Source: CAJQLB01 sp041392065 (GTDB taxonomy: Bacteria; Bacteroidota; Bacteroidia; Flavobacteriales; Flavobacteriaceae). Taken from it: DNA of 64,000 nucleotides. The stretch spans positions 651,056-715,055 of the forward strand of contig JAWKMU010000001.1 in assembly GCA_041392065.1 (NCBI GenBank), written 5' to 3'. The notes below the pieces were generated by a model, which saw nothing but the letters and a program-made list of their open reading frames with translations, was not told the origin of the DNA and searched no databases. Made by a program: the position numbers and the translations under genes. Position 1 is the first letter of the stretch; every line of letters starts with the position of its first letter. This document shows positions 53,543 to 62,567 of the stretch, piece after piece.

Positions 53543-54927
53543 CACTCATAAAATCAATTTCAGGAATAAGAGGTACAATAGGTGGTAACGTTGGTGAAAA
53601 TTTAACACCAATAGATGTGGTTAAATTCGCATCAGCCTATGGCGTTTGGATAAAACAACAAAGAAATAAGGATGATTATAAGGTTGTTGTTGGACGTGAT
53701 GCTAGGATTTCAGGAGATATGATTCAGAATTTAGTTATGAATACCCTAGTTGGTCTTGGTATTCATGTGGTTGATTTAGGCTTATCTACCACGCCAACCG
53801 TTGAGGTAGCTGTGCCAATGGAGCATGCTGATGGAGGTATTATTTTGACTGCAAGCCATAACCCAAAACAATGGAATGCCTTAAAGTTGTTAAATGCTAA
53901 AGGCGAATTTTTAAATGCAGCTGAAGGTCAGTTTATTTTAGATATTGCTGAGTCTGACAAGATGCAATTTGCTGATGTTGACAGTTTAGGAAAAATAACT
54001 AAAAACGATGCCTACATTGATTTGCATATTGATGAGGTGTTAAATTTATCTTTAGTAAATAAAAAAGCCATTGAAAAGGCCAATTTTAAAGTTGTTGTAG
54101 ATGGTGTTAACTCTACAGGAGGTATAGCTATACCAAGATTATTAGATCGTTTAGGCGTACATACTGTTAAGTTATATTGCACTCCAAATGGACAATTTCC
54201 ACACAACCCAGAGCCTTTAAAAGAACACCTTACAGACTTGTCCAATATGGTTGTTAAAGAACATGCCGATTTTGGTATTGTAGTCGATCCAGATGTAGAC
54301 CGCTTGGCATTTGTTTGCGAAGACGGAGAAATGTTCGGTGAGGAATACACCTTGGTCGCTTGTGCCGATTATGTATTGAGTGAAACTCATGGAAGCACAG
54401 TTAGTAATATGAGTTCATCAAGAGCATTAAGAGATGTCACTGAAGCTCATGGACAAACTTACCAAGCAAGTGCAGTTGGCGAAGTGAACGTGGTAGAACT
54501 TATGAAAAAGAACAATGCCATTATAGGTGGTGAAGGCAATGGAGGAATCATTTATCCTGAATTACATTATGGTCGCGATGCTTTGGTTGGCGTTGCTTTA
54601 TTTTTGAGTTTGTTAGCAGAAAAAAATATACCTGTCAGTCAATTGAGAGCCAGCTATCCTTCTTATTTTATGAGTAAAAAGAAAATACAACTAACACCTA
54701 CTTTGGATGTTGATGCCATTTTAATAGCTATGAAAAATCGTTATTCAAATGAAGAAATCACAACGATTGATGGTGTAAAGATTGACTTTGCTGAAAATTG
54801 GGTTCATCTTAGAAAGAGCAATACAGAGCCTATAATTAGAATTTATACTGAAGCAAAATCTCAGCAGGAAGCAGATGCTTTGGCAGATAAGTTTATTAAT
54901 GAAATAAAAGAAGTAGCTAATATTTAG
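53539..54927 (+). CDS. glmM: Phosphoglucosamine mutase-like alpha-D-phosphohexomutase
   Basis: This is a 462-residue phosphohexomutase with the N-terminal SISGIRGTIGG, the phosphoserine loop TASHNP (104-109; S106), the metal loop DPDVDR, the sugar-binding GEGNGG and the C-terminal phosphate loop RKSNTEPIIRIYTEA. It resembles the Bacteroidota enzymes labelled phosphoglucosamine mutase, which supply glucosamine 1-phosphate for UDP-GlcNAc. A phosphomannomutase role cannot be excluded. It overlaps the upstream acyltransferase gene, and the aminotransferase gene follows after 27 bases. Confidence 0.88.
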   Translation: MTLIKSISGIRGTIGGNVGENLTPIDVVKFASAYGVWIKQQRNKDDYKVVVGRDARISGDMIQNLVMNTLVGLGIHVVDLGLSTTPTVEVAVPMEHADGGIILTASHNPKQWNALKLLNAKGEFLNAAEGQFILDIAESDKMQFADVDSLGKITKNDAYIDLHIDEVLNLSLVNKKAIEKANFKVVVDGVNSTGGIAIPRLLDRLGVHTVKLYCTPNGQFPHNPEPLKEHLTDLSNMVVKEHADFGIVVDPDVDRLAFVCEDGEMFGEEYTLVACADYVLSETHGSTVSNMSSSRALRDVTEAHGQTYQASAVGEVNVVELMKKNNAIIGGEGNGGIIYPELHYGRDALVGVALFLSLLAEKNIPVSQLRASYPSYFMSKKKIQLTPTLDVDAILIAMKNRYSNEEITTIDGVKIDFAENWVHLRKSNTEPIIRIYTEAKSQQEADALADKFINEIKEVANI

Positions 54928-54954
54928 TAAATTAGTATCAGTAATTAGAAGAAG

Positions 54955-56457
54955 ATGATAACCACAGAAGTAAAAACATCACATAAGTCTGAATTAGAGC
55001 GTTATTTTAAACCTTTTCGAGAAAACATAGTTGGCATAAATTTAAAGTTCGAGTCGCCTTACGGAATGCAAAAAATGGTCTATACAGATTGGACAGCTTC
55101 TGGGCGATTATACAGACCAATTGAAGAAAAGATGTTGCATGATTTTGGTCCTCATGTAGCAAACACACATACTGAAACTACAGAATCTGGTACAGCTATG
55201 ACCATGGCTTATCATAAAGCTAAACACATCATTAAAAGACACGTAAATTGTAATGAAGATGATGTGCTTATTGTTTCAGGGACTGGAATGACAGGTGTTG
55301 TCAATAAATTTCAACGTATTTTAGGCTTAAAAATCCCTGAAAACATAAGGAAATATACAGACATTCCTGAAGAATTAAAACCAGTTGTTTTTATAACACA
55401 CATGGAGCATCACTCTAATCAAACCTCTTGGTTAGAGACTATGGCTAAAGTAGAGGTGATACCACCATGCCCAGAAGGCTTGTTTTGTATGGACAATCTT
55501 AAAGAACTGTTGGAAAAATACAAAGACAGACCGCTTAAAATAGCATCAATTACAGGAGGCTCAAATGTTACAGGAATTCAGACACCACATCACCAAATTG
55601 CCAAAGTAATGCATCAATATGGAGGCGTTTGTTTTGTAGATTTTGCTTGTGCGGCACCTTATGTAGATATAAACATGCATCCTGAAGATGAAGAAGCTTA
55701 TTTAGATGCTATTTTCTTTTCACCACATAAATTTTTAGGTGGACCAGGAACTTGTGGTGTATTGTTGTTCAACAAAAAACTCTATCACAATATGATTCCT
55801 GATTGTCCAGGAGGAGGAACTGTAAGCTGGACCAACCCTTGGGGTGAACACAAGTATTTTGATAATATTGAAGATAGAGAAGATGGTGGTACTCCAGGCT
55901 TTTTACAGACCATTAAAACTGCTTTAGCAATCAAACTTAAAGAGCAAATGGGTGTGAAACAAATGCTGGAACGCGAACATGAAATTTTAGAACAGGTTTT
56001 TGAAATGTTAGGAGATGTACCGAATATTAATATTCTGGCTCCGCAGCACACCAATAGATTGGGAGTAGTTTCATTTTATATAGATGATTTGCATTATAAT
56101 CTTGGTGTGAAGTTGTTAAACGATCGTTTTGGTATTCAAACCAGAGGTGGTTGTAGTTGTGCTGGAACTTATGGGCATTATTTATTACATGTAGATCAGG
56201 CTACTTCTCACGAACTTACTAATGAGATTTCTATAGGAGATTTAGCAAGAAAACCAGGTTGGATACGTATGTCTATTCATCCAACAACTAGTTGTGAAGA
56301 GATAGACTATGTTTGCAAAAGTATTCTTGAATTGTCTAAGCATCACAAAGAATGGGCTAAGGATTATGACTACGACAGACATACCAATGAGTTTGTTCAT
56401 AGAACATTTAAGGCTACCAAAAGAGACCAAACTATAAACGATTGGTTTAAGCTATAA
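54955..56457 (+). CDS. Class V aminotransferase-fold PLP enzyme (cysteine desulfurase-like)
   Basis: This 500-residue fold-type I PLP enzyme has the Schiff-base lysine K259 in FSPHKFLGGPG and the PLP-nitrogen aspartate D229 in FVDFACAAPY. HMEHHSNQTSWLE (149-161) is the ring-stacking histidine region. RGGCSCAGTYG has cysteines at 400 and 402, where cysteine desulfurases carry the persulfide cysteine. The protein is longer than IscS/SufS by about 90 residues and is probably a separate branch. It may act as a desulfurase, selenocysteine lyase or another lyase. It converges with the next gene, with 4 bases between the stops. Confidence 0.85.
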   Translation: MITTEVKTSHKSELERYFKPFRENIVGINLKFESPYGMQKMVYTDWTASGRLYRPIEEKMLHDFGPHVANTHTETTESGTAMTMAYHKAKHIIKRHVNCNEDDVLIVSGTGMTGVVNKFQRILGLKIPENIRKYTDIPEELKPVVFITHMEHHSNQTSWLETMAKVEVIPPCPEGLFCMDNLKELLEKYKDRPLKIASITGGSNVTGIQTPHHQIAKVMHQYGGVCFVDFACAAPYVDINMHPEDEEAYLDAIFFSPHKFLGGPGTCGVLLFNKKLYHNMIPDCPGGGTVSWTNPWGEHKYFDNIEDREDGGTPGFLQTIKTALAIKLKEQMGVKQMLEREHEILEQVFEMLGDVPNINILAPQHTNRLGVVSFYIDDLHYNLGVKLLNDRFGIQTRGGCSCAGTYGHYLLHVDQATSHELTNEISIGDLARKPGWIRMSIHPTTSCEEIDYVCKSILELSKHHKEWAKDYDYDRHTNEFVHRTFKATKRDQTINDWFKL

Positions 56458-56461
56458 TTTG

Positions 56462-57352
56462 CTATTGAAATTTTTCCGGAACATTGTCTTTGTGTTTCCA
56501 GCGTTTATGTGTCCAAAGGTAATATTCTGGAGCATCATGAATTTGCTTTTCAACCAACCTTAAAAAAGCTTCTGTAATTTGATAATCTTCAAAATCCTTT
56601 GCATGCTCTGCTAGTGTAGTAAATGTGGTTTGGTAATAGCCTCGTTTTACTTTTTTTACAGCAAAAAATACCACAGCCATATCCAACTTTTTAGCAAGCA
56701 TTTCGGCTCCTGTATGCACAGGAACTTTAATTCCCATAAAATTTGCCCAATGAAAAGCTTTGTAAACTTTTGGCGATTGGTCTGAGGCAAAACCGTTAAT
56801 AGTCAATTCACCATCTTGATTTGCTTTTATTAAAGTAGGTATAGATTCTTTTGTTGTGATTAAATGACTGTTATAACGTGCTCTTATACGTTTTACTAAT
56901 CTATCAAAATACTTATTTGCAAGTCGTTTATAAATAGCAAAGCCTTTAAAATTGATGTAGCGTTGCAATATAAAACTCCACTCAAAATTGGCATAATGTC
57001 CACACATTAGAACTACGCTTTTATGTTGCTCTTCAAAGTGTTTTAACACTTCAACATTAGTAAAAGTAAAACGCTTTTTCATCGTAGTTTCAGAAATAGT
57101 AAGTGATTTTACAGATTCTAATATCATATCACATAAATGGTGATAGAACTTCTTTGTGATAACTTGTATTTCCTTTTCAGATTTCTCTGGAAAAACTAGT
57201 CTTAAATTGGATTTAACCACTTTTTTTCTGTAACCAATAATGTGGTATGCTAAGATGAACAAACAATCAGAAATAACATATAGCAAACGAAATGGAAGAA
57301 TAGATATAAGCCATAAAAATGGATAAATGATGACGTAAGCTAAAAATTGCAT
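56462..57352 (-). CDS. LpxL/HtrB-type lipid A acyltransferase
   Basis: This 296-residue protein has a membrane-associated N-terminus (about 5-35) and the acyltransferase HxxxxE-type motif in VLMCGHYANFEWS (about 113-125). YRKKVVKSNLRLVFPEKS (46-63) and the substrate-site text SDQSP and NFMGIKVPVHTGAE follow, as in late lipid A acyltransferases. It should add a secondary acyl chain to lipid A on the inner membrane. A TAnnTTTG box lies 25 bases upstream. Confidence 0.88.
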   Translation of the reverse strand: MQFLAYVIIYPFLWLISILPFRLLYVISDCLFILAYHIIGYRKKVVKSNLRLVFPEKSEKEIQVITKKFYHHLCDMILESVKSLTISETTMKKRFTFTNVEVLKHFEEQHKSVVLMCGHYANFEWSFILQRYINFKGFAIYKRLANKYFDRLVKRIRARYNSHLITTKESIPTLIKANQDGELTINGFASDQSPKVYKAFHWANFMGIKVPVHTGAEMLAKKLDMAVVFFAVKKVKRGYYQTTFTTLAEHAKDFEDYQITEAFLRLVEKQIHDAPEYYLWTHKRWKHKDNVPEKFQ

Positions 57353-57376
57353 TATTTAGTTTTAGATTTGCAAGTG

Positions 57377-57384
57377 CAAAAATA
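57377..57384 (-). promoter_or_regulatory. Predicted -7 box of the lipid A acyltransferase gene
   Basis: On the minus strand this is TATTTTTG, matching TAnnTTTG, 25 bases before the ATG at 57352. Confidence 0.45.
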
Positions 57385-57521
57385 CGTGAATTTTTTCATT
57401 TTGAAATTCACAAAAACTAAATGTAAAAATTCATGTATTAGCGATAGCGGTTACTGAGCTGAAACTAAATTTTGTAATCTATTAGAATACAAAATTTAGA
57501 TTTCGAGTAGGAAATATATGC

Positions 57522-57529
57522 TATATTTG
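57522..57529 (+). promoter_or_regulatory. Predicted -7 box of the rhomboid gene
   Basis: TATATTTG matches TAnnTTTG and ends 20 bases before the ATG at 57550. Confidence 0.5.
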
Positions 57530-57549
57530 GTTTTTAACGTTTAGAGTTT

Positions 57550-58200
57550 ATGTTCAATTTAGATCCAGTTACAATTTTAATAATAGGAATCAATATTATT
57601 GTTTCCTTAAAAGGTTTTAATGACTTTTCTTTTTTTGAAAAACACAAGTTCAATATTGGAGGCATTAGGCGAGGTGAGCAAATAAGAATGATAGCCTCAG
57701 GCTTTTTGCATGTAGATGAAATGCATTTGTTTTTCAATATGTTTACCTTATACTTTTTTGCCGATGAGGTTATAGGTTATTTAGGTTCAGTGAACTTTTT
57801 GTTGGTTTACTTTGGTAGTTTGGTTGTAGGTAATCTTTTGTCGTTTTATTTTCACAAAAATGAGTATCACTATAGTGCAGTAGGTGCAAGTGGTGCTGTA
57901 ACAGGTGTTTTATATGCTGCTATTTTGCTTAATCCAGAAATGAGACTATATATGTTTTTTATACCTATAGCTATTCCAGCTTACTTATTTGGAATAGGTT
58001 ATTTACTGTATTCTATTTATGGCATGAAAAATAGGGTAGGTAATATTGGCCACGATGCACACTTTGGTGGTGCTATTGGAGGCTATGTGATTACGTTAAT
58101 TTTGGCGCCCTGGTTGTTTAAGGAAAACCTACTAATAGTTGGGTTGTTAGCAGTGCCAATAGTATTGCTTTATGTAATGCGTAAAACGGGAAAAATTTAA
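57550..58200 (+). CDS. Rhomboid family intramembrane serine protease
   Basis: This 216-residue six-helix membrane protein has the rhomboid dyad: S114 in GASGAVTG (112-119) and H171 in HDAHFGGAIGGY (168-179). The L1-loop region has HVDEMHLFFNMFTLYFF (54-70), where H59 and N63 are the usual oxyanion-side residues. It should cleave membrane-spanning substrates within the bilayer. Its end converges with the TlpA-like gene, one base apart. Confidence 0.94.
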   Translation: MFNLDPVTILIIGINIIVSLKGFNDFSFFEKHKFNIGGIRRGEQIRMIASGFLHVDEMHLFFNMFTLYFFADEVIGYLGSVNFLLVYFGSLVVGNLLSFYFHKNEYHYSAVGASGAVTGVLYAAILLNPEMRLYMFFIPIAIPAYLFGIGYLLYSIYGMKNRVGNIGHDAHFGGAIGGYVITLILAPWLFKENLLIVGLLAVPIVLLYVMRKTGKI

Positions 58201-58201
58201 G

Positions 58202-59362
58202 TTAATCTAAAAGTTCAGCAATTTTGTTTTCAAGGGCTTGGCCTCTTAATTTTTTACCTACAATAATTCCATTCTCGTCTAAAACAAAAGTGGCAGGAAT
58301 AGCATGAATGTTATAAAGTTCAGCCACAGGATCCCTAAAATACATGAGACTTGATACATGGTGCCATGGCAAACCATCATCTTCAATGGCTTTTAGCCAC
58401 TGTCTTTTTGGGTCTGATTGATTGCTTCTACCATCTAAGGATACTCCAATAATCTCTAGACCTTTATCATGGTATTTTTCGTAAATCTTTACAATATTTG
58501 GGTTTTCCTTTCTACAAGGACCACACCATGCTGCCCAGAAATCTATAATGGTAGCTTTTCCTTTGATGTCTTCTAAAGCTATGAAATTACCATTAGGATC
58601 AGGCGATTTGAAATCTGGAGCTTTTCTACCAATATCAAGCCTTGCCTCAATTTCTTTTTGTGCAATAAAGGCGTGTAGTCTTTGGCCAATAAATTTATTA
58701 GCAGCGTTTTTATTAATCACTTTTTCAAGAGCAGCCACATTGGTTTTAAACCTTTCTAAGTTTTGGTTTGTACCAATCATTTGAGTTTCTAACACAAGTA
58801 AAGAAACATCTAAATCAGGATTCTCGTCTATAAAGTCGTGAGGATAATCCTTTCTTTGTTCACCAACCTTTCGCAACTCGATGTCTTTTTCTTCCATCAA
58901 TTGTCTTCCATTAGGATCCTGTCTAGCAATATCTCTTTCGTTTCTTACACTTAAAAACTTATCATTAATGGCTCTGTAATTATTTTTGTAATCATTAAAG
59001 GCATCATTGTTTTTTGTACCCTCAACTATAGAGTATTGAATGCTGTCCTTATAAAGCTCTATGTCCATTTCACCAGGTTCTAATACAAAAGCCAAAGTAC
59101 CTTGTACGCCATTTACGGTTAAGATACGTATAGCTGCATTACTTACGTTACCTGTAAATGTAAAGGCTTCGTTTACCACCATAGCAGTATCTATAGTGAT
59201 TTCTTGACGTCTGTCGTCAATAATTTTTATGTGAGTACGAATACCATTTAACACACCAGGAGCAGATACATTTATTTTGTAAGTGTTAGGTGGTAAAGGT
59301 TCTTTCTTTTCACAAGAAACAAACACAGCAATAAGAGAACAAAGAAGAATAAACTTTTTCAT
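58202..59362 (-). CDS. TlpA-like disulfide reductase lipoprotein with DUF4369 domain
   Basis: The lipobox is FVSC (C17). Residues 25-125 form the DUF4369 beta domain (KINVSAPGVLNGIRTHIKII), residues 125-240 are helical, and the thioredoxin domain (about 244-386) has the active site WCGPC (279-283) and cis-proline in IHAIPATFVLD. It should reduce or exchange disulfides in the periplasm, anchored to a membrane. This layout is common in Bacteroidota. A TAnnTTTG box lies 20 bases upstream. Confidence 0.93.
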   Translation of the reverse strand: MKKFILLCSLIAVFVSCEKKEPLPPNTYKINVSAPGVLNGIRTHIKIIDDRRQEITIDTAMVVNEAFTFTGNVSNAAIRILTVNGVQGTLAFVLEPGEMDIELYKDSIQYSIVEGTKNNDAFNDYKNNYRAINDKFLSVRNERDIARQDPNGRQLMEEKDIELRKVGEQRKDYPHDFIDENPDLDVSLLVLETQMIGTNQNLERFKTNVAALEKVINKNAANKFIGQRLHAFIAQKEIEARLDIGRKAPDFKSPDPNGNFIALEDIKGKATIIDFWAAWCGPCRKENPNIVKIYEKYHDKGLEIIGVSLDGRSNQSDPKRQWLKAIEDDGLPWHHVSSLMYFRDPVAELYNIHAIPATFVLDENGIIVGKKLRGQALENKIAELLD

Positions 59363-59381
59363 AACTAGGTCAATTTAGCTG

Positions 59382-59389
59382 CAAATATA
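59382..59389 (-). promoter_or_regulatory. Predicted -7 box of the TlpA-like gene
   Basis: On the minus strand this is TATATTTG, matching TAnnTTTG, 20 bases before the ATG at 59362. Confidence 0.5.
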
Positions 59390-59472
59390 AGTGATATTAC
59401 AGTTTTTAGACAAAAAAATATAGTTAACACTTAAAATAAGCTGTTACGATTCTGTTAAACTTTCATTTTTCC

Positions 59473-59480
59473 TACTTTTG
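59473..59480 (+). promoter_or_regulatory. Predicted -7 box of mnmE
   Basis: TACTTTTG matches TAnnTTTG, 14 bases before the ATG at 59495. The same box and a similar spacing precede the ABC-F gene at 44. Confidence 0.5.
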
Positions 59481-59494
59481 CGAAAACAAATGTT

Positions 59495-60883
59495 ATGGTT
59501 CATAACGATTGCATCATTGCTTTAGCAACAGCTTCAGGTTCTGGAGCTATCGCTGTTATTAGAATTTCTGGCGAAAAAGCTATTAGTATCTGTGATGCAC
59601 ATTTTAAGTCTGTTAGTCAAAAAAAGTTAGAGAATCAGCCAACACATACCATTCATTTAGGGTATATTCTAAAAGATGGTAAGGAATTGGATGAAGTGTT
59701 GGTCTCGGTTTTTAAGAATCCTAATTCTTATACAGGTGAAAATGTAGTTGAAATTTCATGTCATGGTAGTCCTTATGTACAACAGGAAATCATTCAGTTG
59801 TTTTTAAGAGCAGGTTGTCGTGTGGCTAATCCAGGAGAGTTTACCCTTAGAGCTTTTTTAAACGGAAAGTTAGACCTAAGTCAAGCCGAAGCCGTTGCAG
59901 ATTTAATTGCCAGCGATAATGAAGCCTCTCATCAAATCGCTATGCAACAAATGCGTGGAGGTTTTAGTAATGAAATCAAATCATTAAGAGATGAGTTGCT
60001 CAATTTTGCATCACTTATTGAATTAGAATTGGATTTTGCCGAAGAAGATGTTGAGTTTGCTAATCGCGACCAGTTTAAAGATTTAATTGAGCGTATTACT
60101 AAAGTTTTAAAACACTTAATAGATTCGTTTGCTGTTGGTAATGTCATTAAAAATGGAATTCCAGTAGCTATTGTAGGCGAGCCAAATGTGGGGAAATCTA
60201 CGTTACTCAATGCTTTGCTTAATGAAGAAAAAGCTATTGTGAGTGACATTGCAGGAACTACTAGAGATGCTATTGAAGATGAACTAACTATTGGAGGCAT
60301 AGGGTTTAGATTTATTGATACTGCTGGTATACGCGATACTAAGGATGTGGTTGAAAGCATTGGTATAAAAAAAACCTTCGAAAAAATAGACCAATCGCAA
60401 GTAGTAATTTATTTGTTCGATGCCGAAACAAGTGTGTCTAATTTAGGGGTTGTACTTATAGAAATTGAAAAAATTAAAAATAAGCATCCACAAAAACCAC
60501 TTATAATTATTGCTAATAAAATTGATAAGCTGGATGATATTAAATTAGCAGAACTCACAAATAATATTCCTGATGCGATTCTATTGTCAGCTAAAACTGG
60601 TTTTGGAGTAGAGGAGTTAACTAATAAACTGCTTAGTTTAATAAATACTGGCGCGTTACGAAATAATGAAACTATTGTTACTAATTCTCGTCATTATGAT
60701 GCATTGTTAAAAGCATTAGAAGAAATACAAAAAGTACAACAAGGTATAGATGCTAATTTATCAGGCGATTTATTGGCTATTGATATTAGGCAAGCTTTAT
60801 ATCACTTTGGTGAAATAACAGGTGAAATTACCAGTGATGATTTGCTTGGTAACATCTTTGCAAACTTTTGTATCGGGAAGTAA
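59495..60883 (+). CDS. mnmE: tRNA uridine-5-carboxymethylaminomethyl GTPase MnmE
   Basis: MnmE, with MnmG, modifies the wobble uridine of certain tRNAs. The 462-residue protein has the N-terminal folate-binding domain (1-120, DCIIALATASGSGAIAVIRISG), helical regions, the inserted G domain with P-loop GEPNVGKST (228-236), IAGTTRD, DTAGI and NKID, and the C-terminal C(I)GK motif in FANFCIGK. The gene is intact although a mobile element begins at its last codons. The element's end must therefore recreate the original final codons. Confidence 0.98.
   Translation: MVHNDCIIALATASGSGAIAVIRISGEKAISICDAHFKSVSQKKLENQPTHTIHLGYILKDGKELDEVLVSVFKNPNSYTGENVVEISCHGSPYVQQEIIQLFLRAGCRVANPGEFTLRAFLNGKLDLSQAEAVADLIASDNEASHQIAMQQMRGGFSNEIKSLRDELLNFASLIELELDFAEEDVEFANRDQFKDLIERITKVLKHLIDSFAVGNVIKNGIPVAIVGEPNVGKSTLLNALLNEEKAIVSDIAGTTRDAIEDELTIGGIGFRFIDTAGIRDTKDVVESIGIKKTFEKIDQSQVVIYLFDAETSVSNLGVVLIEIEKIKNKHPQKPLIIIANKIDKLDDIKLAELTNNIPDAILLSAKTGFGVEELTNKLLSLINTGALRNNETIVTNSRHYDALLKALEEIQKVQQGIDANLSGDLLAIDIRQALYHFGEITGEITSDDLLGNIFANFCIGK
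60866..60883 (+). other. Putative attL core at the 3' end of mnmE
   Basis: The 18 bases encoding FCIGK-stop (TTTTGTATCGGGAAGTAA) lie where the ordinary chromosome ends and the integrase-bearing element begins. The same codons of mnmE (trmE/thdF) are the integration target of SGI1-type islands. A second copy would be expected at the far end of the element, outside the window. Confidence 0.65.
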
Positions 60884-60977
60884 CTTATTTTCTTTTGTTT
60901 GTTAATGTATTGATTTTACTGACTTTACGTGTTTTTATCTTCTCTTTTTTGTTGCTTTTTTGCTCTTTTTTAACTAA

Positions 60978-61031
60978 ATTTGTTGTATATCTGTTGCCTT
61001 AAATACGGATTTGTTGCCCAAATCTGTTGGC
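60978..61031 (+). repeat. Four direct copies of ATYTGTTG(CC) next to the attachment site
   Basis: ATTTGTTG (60978), ATCTGTTGCC (60989), ATTTGTTGCC (61009) and ATCTGTTGGC (61022) lie in one orientation, 95-165 bases inside the element end. This is the placing of arm-type sites for tyrosine integrases. The 163 bases from mnmE to 61046 hold no other recognisable feature. Confidence 0.65.
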
Positions 61032-61050
61032 TAAAAGATTGGCGAAATGA

Positions 61051-61099
61051 TGCACCATATTGCCCCACGTTGCACCATAACGCTACATAAAGCACCATT
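61051..61099 (+). repeat. 20-bp-spaced GCACCAT repeats before the HTH gene
   Basis: TGCACCATA (61051), TGCACCATA (61071) and AGCACCATT (61091) are exactly 20 bases apart. Weaker versions, TGCCCCACG (61061) and CGCTACATA (61081), lie halfway, giving a 10-base period on one face of the helix. This fits a cooperative binding site for a recombination directionality factor or repressor. Confidence 0.65.
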
Positions 61100-61100
61100 T

Positions 61101-61466
61101 ATGAGCAGTAATTTATACATCCCAAAAACCTGTAAACATTGCGGTAATGCTTTTACAGCACGCACAACAGTAACTAAATACTGTGGTGATACTTGCGCTA
61201 AAAAAGCCTATAAGGCACGTAAGCGTAAAGAAAAAGTACAAGCTACTCTCACAAAGGATATGCAGCAGCAAAAGGAAGCTGTCCAAATTCCAAACCTCAA
61301 CACGGTAAATAACAAAGATTTTTTAAGCGTGACAGAAGCTTCACAATTGATTGGTGTAAGTAGATGGACCATTCAAAGAATGATTCAACAAGGACGCTTA
61401 AAAGCAGTCCCTTTTGGAAGAAAACGTATTGTAGCCAGATGGCAAATAGAAAACCTCTTTAATTAA
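61101..61466 (+). CDS. Zinc-finger plus excisionase-type HTH protein
   Basis: The 121-residue product (ATG 61101) has four cysteines in CKHCGNAF and KYCGDTCAKK (C11, C14, C28, C32), a small zinc ribbon, then a basic linker. An HTH_17/excisionase-type winged helix follows at the C-terminus (FLSVTEASQLIGVSRWTIQR, 74-93, with GRKRIV wing). An ATG at 61047 is in frame, but the added 18 residues would be encoded by the phased DNA repeat, so the later start is preferred. It sits 6 bases before the integrase gene and probably controls or directs recombination. Confidence 0.8.
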   Translation: MSSNLYIPKTCKHCGNAFTARTTVTKYCGDTCAKKAYKARKRKEKVQATLTKDMQQQKEAVQIPNLNTVNNKDFLSVTEASQLIGVSRWTIQRMIQQGRLKAVPFGRKRIVARWQIENLFN

Positions 61467-61472
61467 CATCCT

Positions 61473-62567
61473 ATGAAAGTAACATTAAGACAACGCAAAA
61501 AGAATGATAAGATAAGTCTGTATTTAGATTACTATCATAAAGGAAAACGCAAAACCGAGTATTTGCGATTATACCTTACACCTAATCCTAAAACTAAAAC
61601 TGAAAGAGAGGTTAACAAGAAAACCAAGCAATTAGCAGAAACCATTTGCGCACAACGTCAAATAGAAATACAAAATGGTATTTATGGCTTTCAGGATATT
61701 GAGAAATTAAAAGGAAGCTTTATTACTTATGTTACGGCTTTAGCTGAAAAGAAAAACACAAGCTCTGGCAACTACGGGAATTGGAACAGTATGCTAAAAC
61801 ATTTGAAAATCTTTTGTCCTACGGATGTAAGTTTCCAAGATTTGGATAAATCATTTGTTGAGCGTTTCAAAGAGTATTTAGACAAAGATGCTATGGCAAG
61901 AGCAGGTAAAAAATTGTCTCAAAACTCTAAATATTCATACTATGGTAAATTTTGCGCAGCTTTAAAGCAAGCGGTAAAGGATGGTATTTTAAAAGTCAAT
62001 CCAGCTAATGGTGTAGATTATTTCAAACAAGGAGAACCTCAACGAGAATTTTTAACGCTTGATGAATTACAAAAAGCAGTTAACACAGAATGTGAATTAC
62101 CACTATTAAAAAATGCGTTTATATTTTCAGCCCTTACCGGATTACGTTGGTCAGATATTGAAAAATTGTTGTGGTCAGAAATCCAACACTCTAAAGAAAT
62201 GGGTTATTACATACGTTTCAGACAAAAGAAAACCAAAGGAGCAGAAACTTTGCCAATATCAGAACAAGCAAGAGAATTATTAGGTGAAGCAGGAAAACCC
62301 GAAGCAAAAGTTTTTGAAGGCTTACATTATAGTGCTTGGTCAAATCTAAAATTGCAACAATGGATGTTAAAAGCAGGTATTACTAAAAATATTACTTTTC
62401 ATTGTGCGCGTCATACCTATGCCACTTTACAATTAACTTTGGGTACAGATATTTACACAGTATCAAAATTATTAGGACATAAAGAGTTGAGAACAACACA
62501 GATTTATGCCAAAGTAATTGATGATAAAAAGAAAGAAGCTGCTAACCGTATTCAATTGGATTTATAA
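61473..62567 (+). CDS. Tyrosine recombinase (integrase) of the element
   Basis: The 364-residue product has an N-terminal arm-binding domain (1-75), a SAM-like core-binding domain (about 80-180) and the catalytic domain with all key residues: R225 in TGLRWSD, a lysine near 255, H310-x-x-R313 in HCARHTY, H336 in LLGHKE and the nucleophile Y345 in TTQIYAKV. It should integrate and excise the element at the mnmE 3' end. It overlaps the next gene by one base (TAATG). It resembles integrases of Bacteroidota conjugative or mobilisable elements. Confidence 0.95.
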   Translation: MKVTLRQRKKNDKISLYLDYYHKGKRKTEYLRLYLTPNPKTKTEREVNKKTKQLAETICAQRQIEIQNGIYGFQDIEKLKGSFITYVTALAEKKNTSSGNYGNWNSMLKHLKIFCPTDVSFQDLDKSFVERFKEYLDKDAMARAGKKLSQNSKYSYYGKFCAALKQAVKDGILKVNPANGVDYFKQGEPQREFLTLDELQKAVNTECELPLLKNAFIFSALTGLRWSDIEKLLWSEIQHSKEMGYYIRFRQKKTKGAETLPISEQARELLGEAGKPEAKVFEGLHYSAWSNLKLQQWMLKAGITKNITFHCARHTYATLQLTLGTDIYTVSKLLGHKELRTTQIYAKVIDDKKKEAANRIQLDL

